Positions 7,879-15,782 are shown, numbered from the stretch's first letter. The stretch: 64,000 nucleotides of DNA from RYN-230 sp963834705 (GCA_963834705.1 CAWICV010000005.1:1-64000), one strand, 5' to 3'. Notes: generated by a model from the letters alone, not told the origin. Numbers and translations: made by a program.

Positions 7879-9096
7879 TCAGTACGAGTTGATGACGTTC
7901 AGTTGTCCGGCCAGCTCGCGCAGGTCGCCGCTGGGCGGGTCCTGCATGGTGAGCAGGTCGGCGACAAGCTGGCGGACCAGTGCGTGGCCGCGGGTTTGCT
8001 CCGGAGTGATCTCTGCGGCTTCACGAAGCGCCGCCACCGCCTTGGTGACCTGGCGGCGCTGGCCGTGTGCCCGGGCCACGTCAATCAGCATCCGGGCGCG
8101 CCGCTCTGCGGACAGCCCGGTGGTGTCCACGGCGGCGGCGACGCGGAGGGCGCGGCCTGCGTCGCCGAGCTCGACGGCGATGGCGATCTCATATAGACCA
8201 ACGTTGGCCGGGCCGAACTCGGTGTTGTAGTCGTTGCGGCCCTCGCCCAGCTCGACGGCGATCCGGGCCGCCTGCCCAAGCTGGCTGTAGGCGCTGTCGG
8301 CGTCGTTGCGCCGGGCCGCGATGACGGCGCGCTGCAAGGTCAGCCCGCCCCACAACGACATGGCCTGCGGGTTACCCTCATCGGCCATCGGCTGAAGCGC
8401 ATCGGCGGCCGTGCGGACGGTCTCCTCGGCCTGGCCGTAGTGGCGGGCGGCGATGAACACGAACACGAGCCGGAATGCCCCGGCCGCGACCACCAATGGG
8501 TCGCCTGCTCGTTCCGCGGCCGCCATGGCCCGGTCGGCGGCGATCCAGGCCACATCCGGCTCACCGAGCTTGGCCAGAGCCGCCGAGCAGGCTTGGTAGG
8601 TCGTGGCCAGCAGCGCGGATGCTTCGGCCCGCTGATTTTGGGGCGCCGACCGAGCGGCTGTCTCCAGGTCCGGGACCAGGCCGTGCAGCAGGTCGGTCAG
8701 CTCGGTGTAGCGTCCCGCGTGCGTCAGCTCCCACGCCTTGCCGCACCTGGCACGAAGCGTGCGGATCGCCGGGGCGTGCCCCCCGCCAAGCATGGCTTGT
8801 AGCACGTAAGCGCCGGACAGAACCAGCCGCAGTTCACCTGCGCCCGGCGGTTCCTCGGTCACGGCGGCCACCACAGGTGCCTCGGCGGCCAGCTCCACGA
8901 GCGGGATTTCCAGCGCGATCGCGATGGTTTCCAGCACCGACATCCGATCGACCTTGCGTACGCCGCGCTCAACCTGGGAGACCCACGCCACTGAGCGTCG
9001 CAGTATGCGGGCCAGCTCAGCCTGCGACAGACCTCGGCGGCGCCGCTCGGCGGCGATCTTCCGGCCAAGCGCCTGCTGATAGTCCGGGGTGCTCAA
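7879..9096 (-). CDS. XRE-family regulator with TPR-like C-terminal domain
   Basis: A 405-residue protein. The N-terminal HTH (residues 10-65) reads KIAAERRRRGLSQAELARIL and SVAWVSQVERGVRKVDRMSV. The rest is alpha-helical with Ala-rich TPR-like repeats (for example AMAAAERAGDPLVVAAGAFR and AAALREAAEITPEQ), a layout common in actinobacterial pSAM2-type and streptomycete regulators where the TPR part senses a peptide or ligand. The start is TTG at 9096, overlapping the upstream gene's stop (TTGA), so it is probably translationally coupled to the small monooxygenase. Palindromes flank the gene pair. Confidence 0.85.
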   Translation of the reverse strand: MSTPDYQQALGRKIAAERRRRGLSQAELARILRRSVAWVSQVERGVRKVDRMSVLETIAIALEIPLVELAAEAPVVAAVTEEPPGAGELRLVLSGAYVLQAMLGGGHAPAIRTLRARCGKAWELTHAGRYTELTDLLHGLVPDLETAARSAPQNQRAEASALLATTYQACSAALAKLGEPDVAWIAADRAMAAAERAGDPLVVAAGAFRLVFVFIAARHYGQAEETVRTAADALQPMADEGNPQAMSLWGGLTLQRAVIAARRNDADSAYSQLGQAARIAVELGEGRNDYNTEFGPANVGLYEIAIAVELGDAGRALRVAAAVDTTGLSAERRARMLIDVARAHGQRRQVTKAVAALREAAEITPEQTRGHALVRQLVADLLTMQDPPSGDLRELAGQLNVINSY

Positions 9097-9401
9097 CTGC
9101 CGGTGCCCTTGCCCGTCTGGAGCGTCAGCCAGTCAACCTCGGTGCTCGCCAGGTACTGGTCCCGCTCGGCCAGGTAGCGGCGAGTGGCGGGGGACGCCTC
9201 GTGCGCCTCGAACGCGGCCCGGTCCCGGTACAGCTCGTAGAAGATCCGCTGTAGCGGCTGGCCTTCCACCAGATGGGAGGCATACACGAGCGTCCCCGGC
9301 TCGTCTGTCTTGATGGCTTCGATGGTCTCGGCTACCAGCCGGTCATAAGCCTTGGCACTGGCCTCGTCCCTGCACGTGAAGCGGACGAACAGACCGAACA
9401 T
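9093..9401 (-). CDS. Antibiotic-biosynthesis-monooxygenase-like (ABM) dimeric alpha/beta protein
   Basis: A 102-residue protein with the ferredoxin-like ABM/quinol monooxygenase pattern: MFGLFVRFTCRDEASAKAYD at the N-terminus, then GTLVYASHLVEG, RIFYELYRDRAAFEAHEASP and a C-terminal FxxH-type helix. These proteins act without cofactor on quinols or as stress proteins. ATG 9401 places the first beta strand at the start; an upstream in-frame ATG would add 12 basic residues that do not fit the fold. It is cotranscribed with the XRE gene. Confidence 0.75.
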   Translation of the reverse strand: MFGLFVRFTCRDEASAKAYDRLVAETIEAIKTDEPGTLVYASHLVEGQPLQRIFYELYRDRAAFEAHEASPATRRYLAERDQYLASTEVDWLTLQTGKGTGS

Positions 9402-9466
9402 CGCTCTCCTCCAGGTCGCGTGACGCCATGCTCGCACTCAATGTGCTGCACCAATACAGGAAGTGT

Positions 9467-9485
9467 CACGTACTTATAGTACGTG
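9467..9485. promoter_or_regulatory. Operator palindrome CACGTACTTATAGTACGTG
   Basis: Perfect 8-bp inverted repeat (CACGTACT / AGTACGTG) around a TAT centre, in the divergent gap between the ABM/XRE pair and the ATPase/XRE pair. TATAGT inside it could serve as a -10 box. The position and symmetry suggest the control site of the XRE regulator for both directions. Confidence 0.6.
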
Positions 9486-9550
9486 CCTGTTATTCAGAGT
9501 ACGCTCATGGTCACTAAGAGGCCGCGGACCCGTGCACCGAGCGAGGACCG

Positions 9551-9957
9551 ATGCAGTCACCAGCACCTAGAGCACTCGCATTACGCACCACCAGCGTCAC
9601 CTACCCAGGCAGTGCCGAGCACATCAGCGCCGTTCGGGCCGACCTCCGCGCACTTCTCCGTGACTGCCCCATGGCAGACGACGTGATCCTCTGCGCCTCC
9701 GAACTCGCAGCCAACGCCGCCCTGCACTCCGATTCGCACCAGCCCGGCGGCACCTTCACCGTCCACACCACGATCAGCCCAGGCCAGCATGTGCGGATCG
9801 ACGTCGAGGACAACGGCGGCCCGTGGAAGACAGCGGTCAGCGATCCGGCCCGCACCACGGCCTGGACATCATCCGCGCCCTTGCCGGTTCGTGGGGCATC
9901 GAGGGCGACCAGGCGCATCACACCGTCTGGGCTGTCTTCCAGTGGACCGCCTTATGA
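9551..9957 (+). pseudogene. HATPase-type (anti-sigma kinase-like) ATP-binding protein, one frameshift
   Basis: Frame one gives the N-box part: VRADLRALLRDCP, then ILCASELAANAALHSDS (the ExxxNA box) and VRIDVEDNGGPW (the DxGxP box). After about 9858 the family text continues in another frame as GLDIIRALAGSWGIEGDQ and HHTVWAVFQWTAL, ending at a TGA that overlaps the ATG of the next gene. The break is a missing base around 9856-9868 (GCCCGCACCAC where a CAC CAC pair is expected). Without repair the protein would end in 50 unrelated residues. Such HATPase proteins accompany XRE regulators in actinomycetes. Confidence 0.72.
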
Positions 9958-10223
9958 ACGCCGCCCGGAACAAGCAAGAGACGCAACGCTGGACGGCAGT
10001 TGTAGACGGTAAGCGCCTTCGCCAGCTTCGTCGGCAGCGCGGTTTAGCCCGGGAAGAGCTGGCGGCCCAGGCCGGAATCAGCTCGCACACTCTGTCCAGG
10101 CTGGAGCGCCAGCAGAACGCCTCCTGCCGTACCCGCACCCTCGCCAGGCTGGCAGGCGCGCCCTCGGCGAAGAGCCATCTTCGATCGCACCCAGCATCGG
10201 GCATCGGTAGATACGCGCTCTGA
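9954..10223 (+). CDS. Small XRE-family DNA-binding protein
   Basis: 89 residues with one HTH: VVDGKRLRQLRRQRGLAREE followed by LAAQAGISSHTLSRLERQQN and RTRTLARLAGAP. ATG 9954 overlaps the TGA of the ATPase frame (ATGA), which shows translational coupling with the upstream gene and supports the frameshift reading there. The last 20 residues (SAKSHLRSHPASGIGRYAL) are not typical, so the 3' end may be altered. It probably acts with the ATPase protein. Confidence 0.65.
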   Translation: MNAARNKQETQRWTAVVDGKRLRQLRRQRGLAREELAAQAGISSHTLSRLERQQNASCRTRTLARLAGAPSAKSHLRSHPASGIGRYAL

Positions 10224-10243
10224 GATCGGCGCGATTTCTCGCC

Positions 10244-10264
10244 CTGTGAGGATTTTCTTCACAG
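10244..10264 (+). repeat. Inverted repeat CTGTGA...TCACAG
   Basis: Perfect 6-bp arms around a 9-base loop (GGATTTTCT), 20 bp after the small XRE gene. No T-tract follows, so it is a weak terminator candidate at best. Confidence 0.35.
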
Positions 10265-10268
10265 TCAT

Positions 10269-10291
10269 TCAAGGGCGCGCCACGGCGCGCC
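10269..10291. repeat. GGCGCGCC double palindrome
   Basis: TCAAGGGCGCGCC is followed after AC by a second GGCGCGCC (10274-10281 and 10284-10291). The first 13 bases (TTCAAGGGCGCGCC apart from the first T) recur at 10591, so this is one of two related copies in the same intergenic stretch. Confidence 0.45.
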
Positions 10292-10581
10292 GGGCCGTTC
10301 CGGGCCTGGCCGGTTCCGCGCGGGGATCGCGACGTGCTGCGGGAGTTCGTGAAGCGGCATGAGGTGGGGCGCCAGGAGCTGTGGGTGAGCGGCGGGGCTG
10401 CTCGGCGACTCCGGGGCGGCGGCCTGCCCCCGGCCTATGGGCGGTAGCCCTCCGGCCGCGGGCGCCGCCGCCGCGCCGCTGCCCCGCAGGCAGGCGGTAC
10501 CGGCCGCAACGGTCCCGCAGCGCTGCGCCCGCACAGATGGCCGGGCCGTCCTCCGGTCGCCGGGCAGTCTCTCACCGGTCA

Positions 10582-10656
10582 AAGATCACCATCAAGGGCG
10601 CGCCTGGCGGCGCGTCGCTGACGCGATGGCGCAAGCGCCACCCTTGATGCGATCTT
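10582..10656. repeat. Long inverted repeat AAGATC..CATCAAGGG
   Basis: The left arm AAGATCACCATCAAGGG (10582-10598) and right arm CCCTTGATGCGATCTT (10641-10656) are inverted copies with one indel. Between them lie GCGCGCC/GGCGGCGCG and GGCGCAAGCGCC stems. The whole 75-bp block could fold as a cruciform. It may be a remnant of an element origin or of a REP-like sequence; I see no coding content. Confidence 0.5.
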
Positions 10657-10709
10657 CCCCGGCAAGACCTCGGCATCTATCGGGAGGACGGGAAAGGACT
10701 GAGGCCAGC

Positions 10710-10922
10710 TCAACGGCGCGACTGGTTAACCCGTTGCCAGAGGGCAATGATGGATATGCCGAGCGTGCATCCGATGGAGCTCCCGAGCATGAGGCTGATG
10801 TCAACGTGGCCGCGCCAGATCGCCTGCGTAATGGCCGAGGCCGCAAGGCACGCCAGGAACGTAATGCCGCCGAGGCACAAGACGTATTGCCAGGTAGAAA
10901 TTCGTTTCAGCCAGCCGCTCAT
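10710..10922 (-). CDS. Small two-TM membrane protein, hypothetical
   Basis: 70 residues: a short basic start (MSGWLKRISTW), a hydrophobic span YVLCLGGITFLACLAASAI, a short loop with charged residues (WRGHVD), and a second span SLMLGSSIGCTLGISIIALW, ending WQRVNQSRR. This positive-inside hairpin pattern supports a real small membrane protein. No family recognised. It lies just inside the second att-like site at 10973. Confidence 0.5.
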   Translation of the reverse strand: MSGWLKRISTWQYVLCLGGITFLACLAASAITQAIWRGHVDISLMLGSSIGCTLGISIIALWQRVNQSRR

Positions 10923-10972
10923 GAGCTTTGCTCATCCCTTCGTGAGCTGGGTGATCTCCACGGTAACGGCAA

Positions 10973-11002
10973 GTTGGGGGTTCGAGCCCTCCGAGCGCGC
11001 CA
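10973..11002 (+). repeat. Internal att-like copy of tRNA-Arg 3' end
   Basis: GTTGGGGGTTCGAGCCCTCC then GAGCGCGCCA copies the T-arm and 3' acceptor of tRNA-Arg (6603-6633) with one base missing (GAGCCC for GAGTCCC). It is in the same orientation as the copies at 6.6 and 22.7 kb. It probably marks the junction between two elements integrated in tandem, splitting the island at about 11.0 kb. Confidence 0.7.
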
Positions 11003-11082
11003 ATATCTTCCCAGCACTCTCCAGCCTGTTCATGTCGTCCGCCTCGGTGGACCCTGGCACCCGAGCGGCATACCGTGAGGTC

Positions 11083-11820
11083 ATGTTCTTCGAGCCCCCA
11101 CCGGCCGGGGAAGAAACGACCGTCGTCGGATTTCCGGAGCCGCCTCCGTGGTCGAACCCGCCTGCGCTGGAAACCGGGGCGGTACTGGCCGTTGAGCAGA
11201 CGATGGCGCGCAGCGCGAACGTGGTGGTGCGGCTTCCGACAATCCGGGCCTTCCGTCCCGGCTGCATGCTCGACGTGGAGGTCATCACCCGTCAGGGCGG
11301 CCTATCCGAGGACGACTGGTGGGATCTGCACTCCTCCGTGTATGGCGTCTACCTCAAGTCGCGCGGTGTCGGTCAGCTGCCGCACAAGCTGCTGCGTCTG
11401 GGCGTGCGCTATTCCGATGGCCGTAAGGCGACGACCATCGAGCAGCGTCGGCAACGAGCGCGAACCTCCGATGAGCCGCCGGTCGGGCCGCTGCTCTCAT
11501 GGTCGCCGGGCAGCAGCGGCATGCATGGCCGGGAGCTGGGCTTTAGCGGCTTCGGGCTGTGGCTGTGGCCGCTGCCCCCGGCGGAGAGCTTCGAGTTCGC
11601 CGTGGAATGGCCGTTCGGTGGCATCGGGCTTACCATCACCGAACTGGACGGCGCGGCCATTGTGGCGGCTGCCAGCCGGTCGGCCCCTATTGGCCCGAGA
11701 CCGAGTACGACAACCAACCATGAGCGTGTGCTGGCCGCTTTCTGGCCGCACAACGATGCTCCACGTCGCCGGCTACTGCGCACCAGTGAGCAGCACCTCT
11801 GCAGGTCAGCAGTGAAATGA
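11083..11820 (+). CDS. Conserved-looking hypothetical protein, C-terminus probably frameshifted
   Basis: From ATG 11083 the product starts MFFEPPPAGEETTVVGFPEP and has ordered stretches such as ETGAVLAVEQTMARSANVVV, PGCMLDVEVITRQGG, RELGFSGFGLWLWPLPPAES, FEFAVEWPFGGIGLTITELD and GAAIVAAASRSAP. No enzyme motif is visible and I do not know its function; the strand-rich pattern suggests a beta-sandwich. After SRSAP the +2 frame reads YWPETEYDNQP and stops at 11721-11723, which looks like the natural end. A lost C in CCCC at 11684-11687 would explain the present 33-residue tail of low-quality sequence up to 11820. Confidence 0.72.
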   Translation: MFFEPPPAGEETTVVGFPEPPPWSNPPALETGAVLAVEQTMARSANVVVRLPTIRAFRPGCMLDVEVITRQGGLSEDDWWDLHSSVYGVYLKSRGVGQLPHKLLRLGVRYSDGRKATTIEQRRQRARTSDEPPVGPLLSWSPGSSGMHGRELGFSGFGLWLWPLPPAESFEFAVEWPFGGIGLTITELDGAAIVAAASRSAPIGPRPSTTTNHERVLAAFWPHNDAPRRRLLRTSEQHLCRSAVK

Positions 11821-12164
11821 GCAGGCAGTTAGTCCGTGTGTATATCCCTACGGATCAGCAGCTCAAGTTGCCGAATCTAGCCGTAGTCGATCAAGGCGGC
11901 GCCGCACGGCGGCGCCGCTGGCCCGGCGTCAGCGCCCCGGGCTCTGCCTTGGGAGGGCCGCCCGGGCGCACGCCGGGCCGCGCCTTCCAGGGCTCCCAGA
12001 TCGAAAGTGGCCCAAACGGACAATGTCCAGGGACCGCGCAGGGCCGTCAACCTCGCTCCCCATTGTCCAGCTCGCGGCCACCGCGTCTAGGGCGGCCCTG
12101 CGGGCCGTCGCACGCGATCGGCTCCGCCGACCCTAATGGGGATCGATCGCCTGGCCCCTGATTT
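11821..12164. other. Gene-poor stretch before the IS nest
   Basis: No supported gene. It contains palindromic GC runs (GGCGGCGCCGCACGGCGGCGCCG at about 11893-11915) and one copy of a two-hairpin repeat (12065-12115) that recurs at 23.8 kb. Confidence 0.4.
12065..12115 (+). repeat. Two-hairpin dispersed repeat, copy A
   Basis: GTCCAGCTCGCGG-CCA-CCGCGTCTAGG forms a CGCGG/CCGCG stem, followed by GGCCC-TGC-GGGCC and GTCGCACGC. The copy at 23795-23843 has the same framework but a different second stem that still pairs (CGCCC-TTC-GGGCG), so the stem is conserved by paired changes. Confidence 0.55.
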
Positions 12165-12311
12165 GTGGGTGAGGATGGTCGGCTGAGCCACCAGCGGGTG
12201 AGCACTGGCTGGCCCAGGACCACCGGTTGAGTCCTAGGTCTAGATCGTGCCCCCGCTGGCTGGTGAGGTCTCCTCGGATAGCTGGTGGGATGTCGTGCCC
12301 TGAGCACTGAT
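12165..12311 (+). ncRNA. Candidate IS110 bridge-RNA region (left part)
   Basis: This leader of the IS110 element folds into nested stems: CCAGCGGG (12191-12198) with CCCGCTGG (12252-12259), enclosing AGGAC (12216-12220) with GTCCT (12231-12235). After removing the IS3 insertion it joins 13618-13685, giving about 215 bases of non-coding DNA before the transposase ATG. That is where the structured guide (bridge) RNA of IS110-group elements is encoded. The folding is seen; the role is inferred from family knowledge. Confidence 0.4.
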
Positions 12312-12367
12312 TGAGGTGCCCCGAGCCTTCCGGACAGTCCATCCCTTAGGATGGGCTATCTGGAAAG

Positions 12368-12667
12368 GTGATTTTCTTGCCCCGACCGAAGAAGAGCTTC
12401 TCACCGGAATTCAAAGATGAAGCCGTGAAGATGGTGATCGAGACGTCGCGTCCGATCGCCCGCGTGGCTAAGGAGCTCGGAATCAACGATGGCACACTTG
12501 GTAACTGGGTGAGCGCCTACCGCCGTGAGCATGCCGGCGAAGAACCGCCGCTGACCGTGAACGAACGCGCCCGGTTGCGTGAGCTCGAACGGGAAACCCG
12601 GGAACAGAAGATGGAGCTTGAGTTCCTGAAAAAAGCCGCAGCATACTTCGCCCGCGACCATCGGTAA
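12368..12667 (+). CDS. IS3 transposase OrfA (HTH/leucine-zipper)
   Basis: 99 residues. The HTH is FSPEFKDEAVKMVIETSRPI and ARVAKELGINDGTLGNWVSA; the coiled segment LRELERETREQKMELEFLKK follows and ends AAAYFARDHR, the usual OrfA ending. It binds the terminal repeats. A run AAAAAAG at 12629-12635 near the end could allow a -1 shift into OrfB to make the full transposase; the -1 frame stays open into OrfB. Confidence 0.88.
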   Translation: MIFLPRPKKSFSPEFKDEAVKMVIETSRPIARVAKELGINDGTLGNWVSAYRREHAGEEPPLTVNERARLRELERETREQKMELEFLKKAAAYFARDHR

Positions 12668-12729
12668 CCGACAAGTTCGAGTTCATCGACGCGGAGTATG
12701 CGGCTTACCAGGAATCAGGGGATAAGCAC

Positions 12730-13575
12730 ATGCCATCAATCGTGAAAATGTGCCGGTGGATGGAAGTGTCCCGCTCCGGCTTTTACGACTGGCGGAATGC
12801 CCCGGAATCAGCAACCGTGAAAAGGCGCGGGATACTCGCTCTGTACGTGAAGAAGTCCTTCGGCGATTCGGATGAGACGTACGGCTACAGGCGGGGCCAC
12901 GCGGATCTCGCGGACTGGGGTGTGCCTGCCGGGCCGGAGCTGGTCCGGTCGCTGATGCGTGAGCTGGGCCTGGAGCCCTGCCAGCCGCGGCCCTGGCGGT
13001 TCAGCCTCACTGAGGGCGACGGCCAGGAGCATGACATTCCCGACCTCGTGCACCGGGACTTCACCGCGGAGAAGCCGGGGGACAAAATGGTCGGCGACAT
13101 AACATATGTTTCGACTTGGGAAGGCTGGCTTTACCTGGCTACGGTCATCGACTGCCACACGAAAGAAATCATCGGCTGGGCGGTGGGTGATAACTACAAG
13201 ACCCCGCTCATCGAGCAAGCCATCGAGATGGCTGCCCGTAACCGCCCTCTCGCCGATAAGGCTATATTCCACTCAGACCGAGGGAGTAACTACACATCCG
13301 AGCAGTTTGCGAGGACGCTGGGGAGACTTAATCTCCGGCATTCCGTTGGCCGGACCGGGATATGCTACGATAATGCGATGGCCGAATCGTTCTTCGCCGC
13401 GCTCAAGAATGAACGTGTCCACCGCACCCAGTATCCTACGCGTGAGCACGCACGGCGGGACATTGTGAGGTACATCGAATTCTGGTACAATTCAAGGCGC
13501 CGGCACTCCGGACTTCAGTACCGGACTCCGCAGCAAGTCCGCAATGAGTACCTGGAACGACAGTCCGCAGCGTGA
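12730..13575 (+). CDS. IS3 transposase OrfB (DDE integrase domain)
   Basis: 281 residues with an rve-type catalytic core. The three acidic residues are in MVGDITYVSTWEGWLYLATV (Asp), FHSDRGSNYTSEQFA (Asp) and NAMAESFFAALKNE (Glu, 35-residue spacing), followed by the C-terminal WYNSRRRHSGLQYRTP signature. ATG 12730 is the first Met, but the frame is open further upstream (SVTDKFEFIDAEYAAYQESG), so the functional protein is probably the OrfAB frameshift product. All motifs are intact. Confidence 0.9.
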   Translation: MPSIVKMCRWMEVSRSGFYDWRNAPESATVKRRGILALYVKKSFGDSDETYGYRRGHADLADWGVPAGPELVRSLMRELGLEPCQPRPWRFSLTEGDGQEHDIPDLVHRDFTAEKPGDKMVGDITYVSTWEGWLYLATVIDCHTKEIIGWAVGDNYKTPLIEQAIEMAARNRPLADKAIFHSDRGSNYTSEQFARTLGRLNLRHSVGRTGICYDNAMAESFFAALKNERVHRTQYPTREHARRDIVRYIEFWYNSRRRHSGLQYRTPQQVRNEYLERQSAA

Positions 13576-13685
13576 ATTAACCACGAATCCGCTGTCCGGA
13601 AAGCTCGGGGCAGACCAGATCCATTAGGGAGCTGCTGGAGTCCTCTGGCTCAAAGGCTTGATCCGTAGCAGGCGAGAGGAGCCAG

Positions 13686-13721
13686 ATGATCTTTGCTGGG
13701 GTGGACTGGGCGGAAGCGCAT
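13686..13721 (+). pseudogene. IS110 transposase, first exon (12 codons)
   Basis: ATG ATC TTT ... CAT spells MIFAGVDWAEAH, the exact N-terminal motif of IS110-family transposases with the first catalytic Asp (GVDW). The frame is cut by GTGCG at 13722, the 5' end of a group II intron. It resumes at 15892 with HDVHVQDEDGKRL. Splicing would restore codon 12-13 in phase 0. Confidence 0.85.
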
Positions 13722-14321
13722 GTGCGCCACGAGGCGCCGCAAGTCGAGCGGAGGTGAGAGACCTTTGCCGCCGGGCCGTCGCAGCGGCCGGGTGAAGCTG
13801 AGGGCAGCCTGATCCGGGAGTCGCCGGGGAGGGCGGGAGCAGCCCTGACAATGCCGGGACGTGCTGGTACTGCCAGATGGCGCGGGTCCGGCTAGCGAGA
13901 CGGGAAGGTGCACGAGAGGAACCAGTGCCTGACGCCCCTTAACGGCCCACCAGCTCAAATCTGGCGGATACGGGCTGGGTGCGGTGCGCACCCGCTGCCT
14001 GCGGGTGGCGGGGAACTCCCTGGCTGGCATATGGACACCGGCGGGGAGGCCATGGTGAATGCCTGCGGCGTAGCCATGGCGATGCCGCAGGGGTAGAGCT
14101 GGGCGCCTCACCCGTCGATCGGCTTTGCGGTGAACGTGGGAACCGGCCGGTGCCGCCCTCGCCGCGTGCGGCCAGCACGCCGGAAGGGCAGGCACGTCGT
14201 CTGCTGATGGCACCGGGCGGGGCGGAGGCCCCGTAGTAGTCCGAGACCGGGAAAGCCGGCCACATGGCGAAGGGGGCCAGCAAGTCAGTAGCGGAAGCGC
14301 TGGAAGACCAGGAGAACGCTG

Positions 14322-15752
14322 GTGAATACGAGTGATCTGCCGGCTGGCCCGTTCTGGGCTGAGCGGCGGGTACTGGAGATCCAGGCCAGGCTGCACCGCT
14401 GGGCGAGCGACGATCCTCATCGTCGGTTCGACGATCTGTATAACCTCGTCGCCGATCCCGGTTTCCTGATGATGGCCTGGGATCGGGTAGCGGGGAACAA
14501 GGGTGCGCGCTCGGCCGGAGTTGACGGGCAGACCGCCGCTTCCGTCCGGGAGCAGATCGGCCGGGACGCCTTCCTGGCCGACTTGCGGGAGCAGCTGAAG
14601 TCCCGCAGGTTCCGCCCGTTGCCGGTCAGGGAACGGATGATCCCCAAGCCGGGGACGCGCAAGCGCCGCCGCCTGGGCATCCCGACCGTGGCCGACCGCG
14701 TGGTGCAGGCATCCCTGAAGCTGGTGCTGGAGCCGATCTTCGAGGCGGATTTCGTGCCGTGCTCGTACGGTTTCCGGCCTGGCCGGCGTGCGCATGACGC
14801 GATCGCCGAGAGCCGTTTCCTGGCATCCAAGACCTATGAGTGGGTGCTGGAAGGCGATATCAAGGCGTGCTTCGACGAGATCTCGCACCCAGCCCTGATG
14901 AGCCGGGTCCGGGACCGGATCGGGGACAAGCGCGTGCTCGCACTGGTCAAGGCGTTCCTGAAGGCAGGCATCCTCGCCGAGAGCGGCGATGCCAGGGACA
15001 CCAGCGCCGGAACCCCGCAGGGTGGGATCCTCTCGCCGTTGCTGGCCAACGTGGCACTGTCGGTCCTCGACGAGCACTTCGCCGAGGCTCCCGGCGGACC
15101 GCGGTCCACCGCGAAGCAGCGGTGGACACGACGCCAGCGCGGCCTGCCCAACTACCGGCTCATCCGGTATGCGGACGACTTCCTGATCCTGGTATCGGGA
15201 ACCAGGGCGCACGCCGAGGCACTGCTTCCGGAGGTAGCGGAAGTCTTGTCGGCTGTCGGCCTGCGCCTGTCGGAGGAAAAGACACTGATCACCCACATCG
15301 ACGAGGGCCTCGACTTCCTCGGCTGGCGCATCCAGCGCCACCGCAAGCGAGGGACCACCCGGCAGTACGTCTATAACTACCCGGCCGCGAAGGCCCTGCG
15401 GGCCGTCACAGCCAGGTGCAAGGCGATCTGCCGGATGAACGTCAGCCTGCCGCTGGCAGTCCTGCTGCACCAGCTCAACCCGGTGCTGCGGGGCTGGACC
15501 ACCTACTTCCGCCCCGGCGTCTCCAGCCGTGCCTTCCAGCACCTGCGCATGATCGTCTGGCGCCAGGTATTCGGATGGCTCCGGCGCAAGCACCCCAGTG
15601 CGGGCTGGAAGGAACTGCGCCGCCGCTTCTGCGACGGCCGGTGGTGGCCCCGCGATGGCGAGGTCTCGCTGTTCAATCCCGGTGCGGTAACCACCACGCG
15701 CTACCGCCCCAGGGGAACGACGATTCCCTCGCCATGGCCCAGCACGACCTGA
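14322..15752 (+). CDS. ltrA: Group II intron reverse transcriptase/maturase
   Basis: 476 residues. RT blocks in order: AWDRVAGNKGARSAGVDG (RT-0/1), RFRPLPVRERMIPKPG and RRLGIPTVADRVVQASLKLV (RT-2), CSYGFRPGRRAHDAI (RT-2a/3), VLEGDIKACFDEISH, GTPQGGILSPLLANVALSVL (RT-4) and the active site IRYADDFLIL (RT-5). The maturase domain (LRGWTTYFRPG...) closes the protein. No HNH endonuclease zinc motif follows. GTG 14322 is preceded by AGGAG. It would promote splicing and copy the intron RNA into target DNA; all catalytic motifs are present. Confidence 0.92.
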   Translation: MNTSDLPAGPFWAERRVLEIQARLHRWASDDPHRRFDDLYNLVADPGFLMMAWDRVAGNKGARSAGVDGQTAASVREQIGRDAFLADLREQLKSRRFRPLPVRERMIPKPGTRKRRRLGIPTVADRVVQASLKLVLEPIFEADFVPCSYGFRPGRRAHDAIAESRFLASKTYEWVLEGDIKACFDEISHPALMSRVRDRIGDKRVLALVKAFLKAGILAESGDARDTSAGTPQGGILSPLLANVALSVLDEHFAEAPGGPRSTAKQRWTRRQRGLPNYRLIRYADDFLILVSGTRAHAEALLPEVAEVLSAVGLRLSEEKTLITHIDEGLDFLGWRIQRHRKRGTTRQYVYNYPAAKALRAVTARCKAICRMNVSLPLAVLLHQLNPVLRGWTTYFRPGVSSRAFQHLRMIVWRQVFGWLRRKHPSAGWKELRRRFCDGRWWPRDGEVSLFNPGAVTTTRYRPRGTTIPSPWPSTT

Positions 15753-15782
15753 GGACCACCCCCGCCAGACGGGGCTTGCGGA

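Larger units (their letters stand above)
10265..10709. other. Gene-poor stretch with GC palindromes
   Basis: About 445 bases with no supported gene. It contains two related structures built on TCAAGGGCGCGCC (10269-10291 and 10589-10650), listed separately. Frames in between are Arg/Pro-rich, typical of non-coding high-GC DNA. Confidence 0.45.
12312..13617 (+). mobile_element. IS3-family insertion sequence (1306 bp)
   Basis: 26-bp terminal inverted repeats at 12312-12337 and 13592-13617 match at 22 of 26 positions (both end TG...TGCCCCGAGC-TTTCCGGACAG type). GAT flanks the element on both sides (12309-12311 and 13618-13620), fitting a 3-bp target duplication. It encodes OrfA and OrfB in two frames. 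It is inserted 68 bp before the IS110 transposase start, inside what looks like that element's leader. Both ORFs look intact. Confidence 0.88.
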
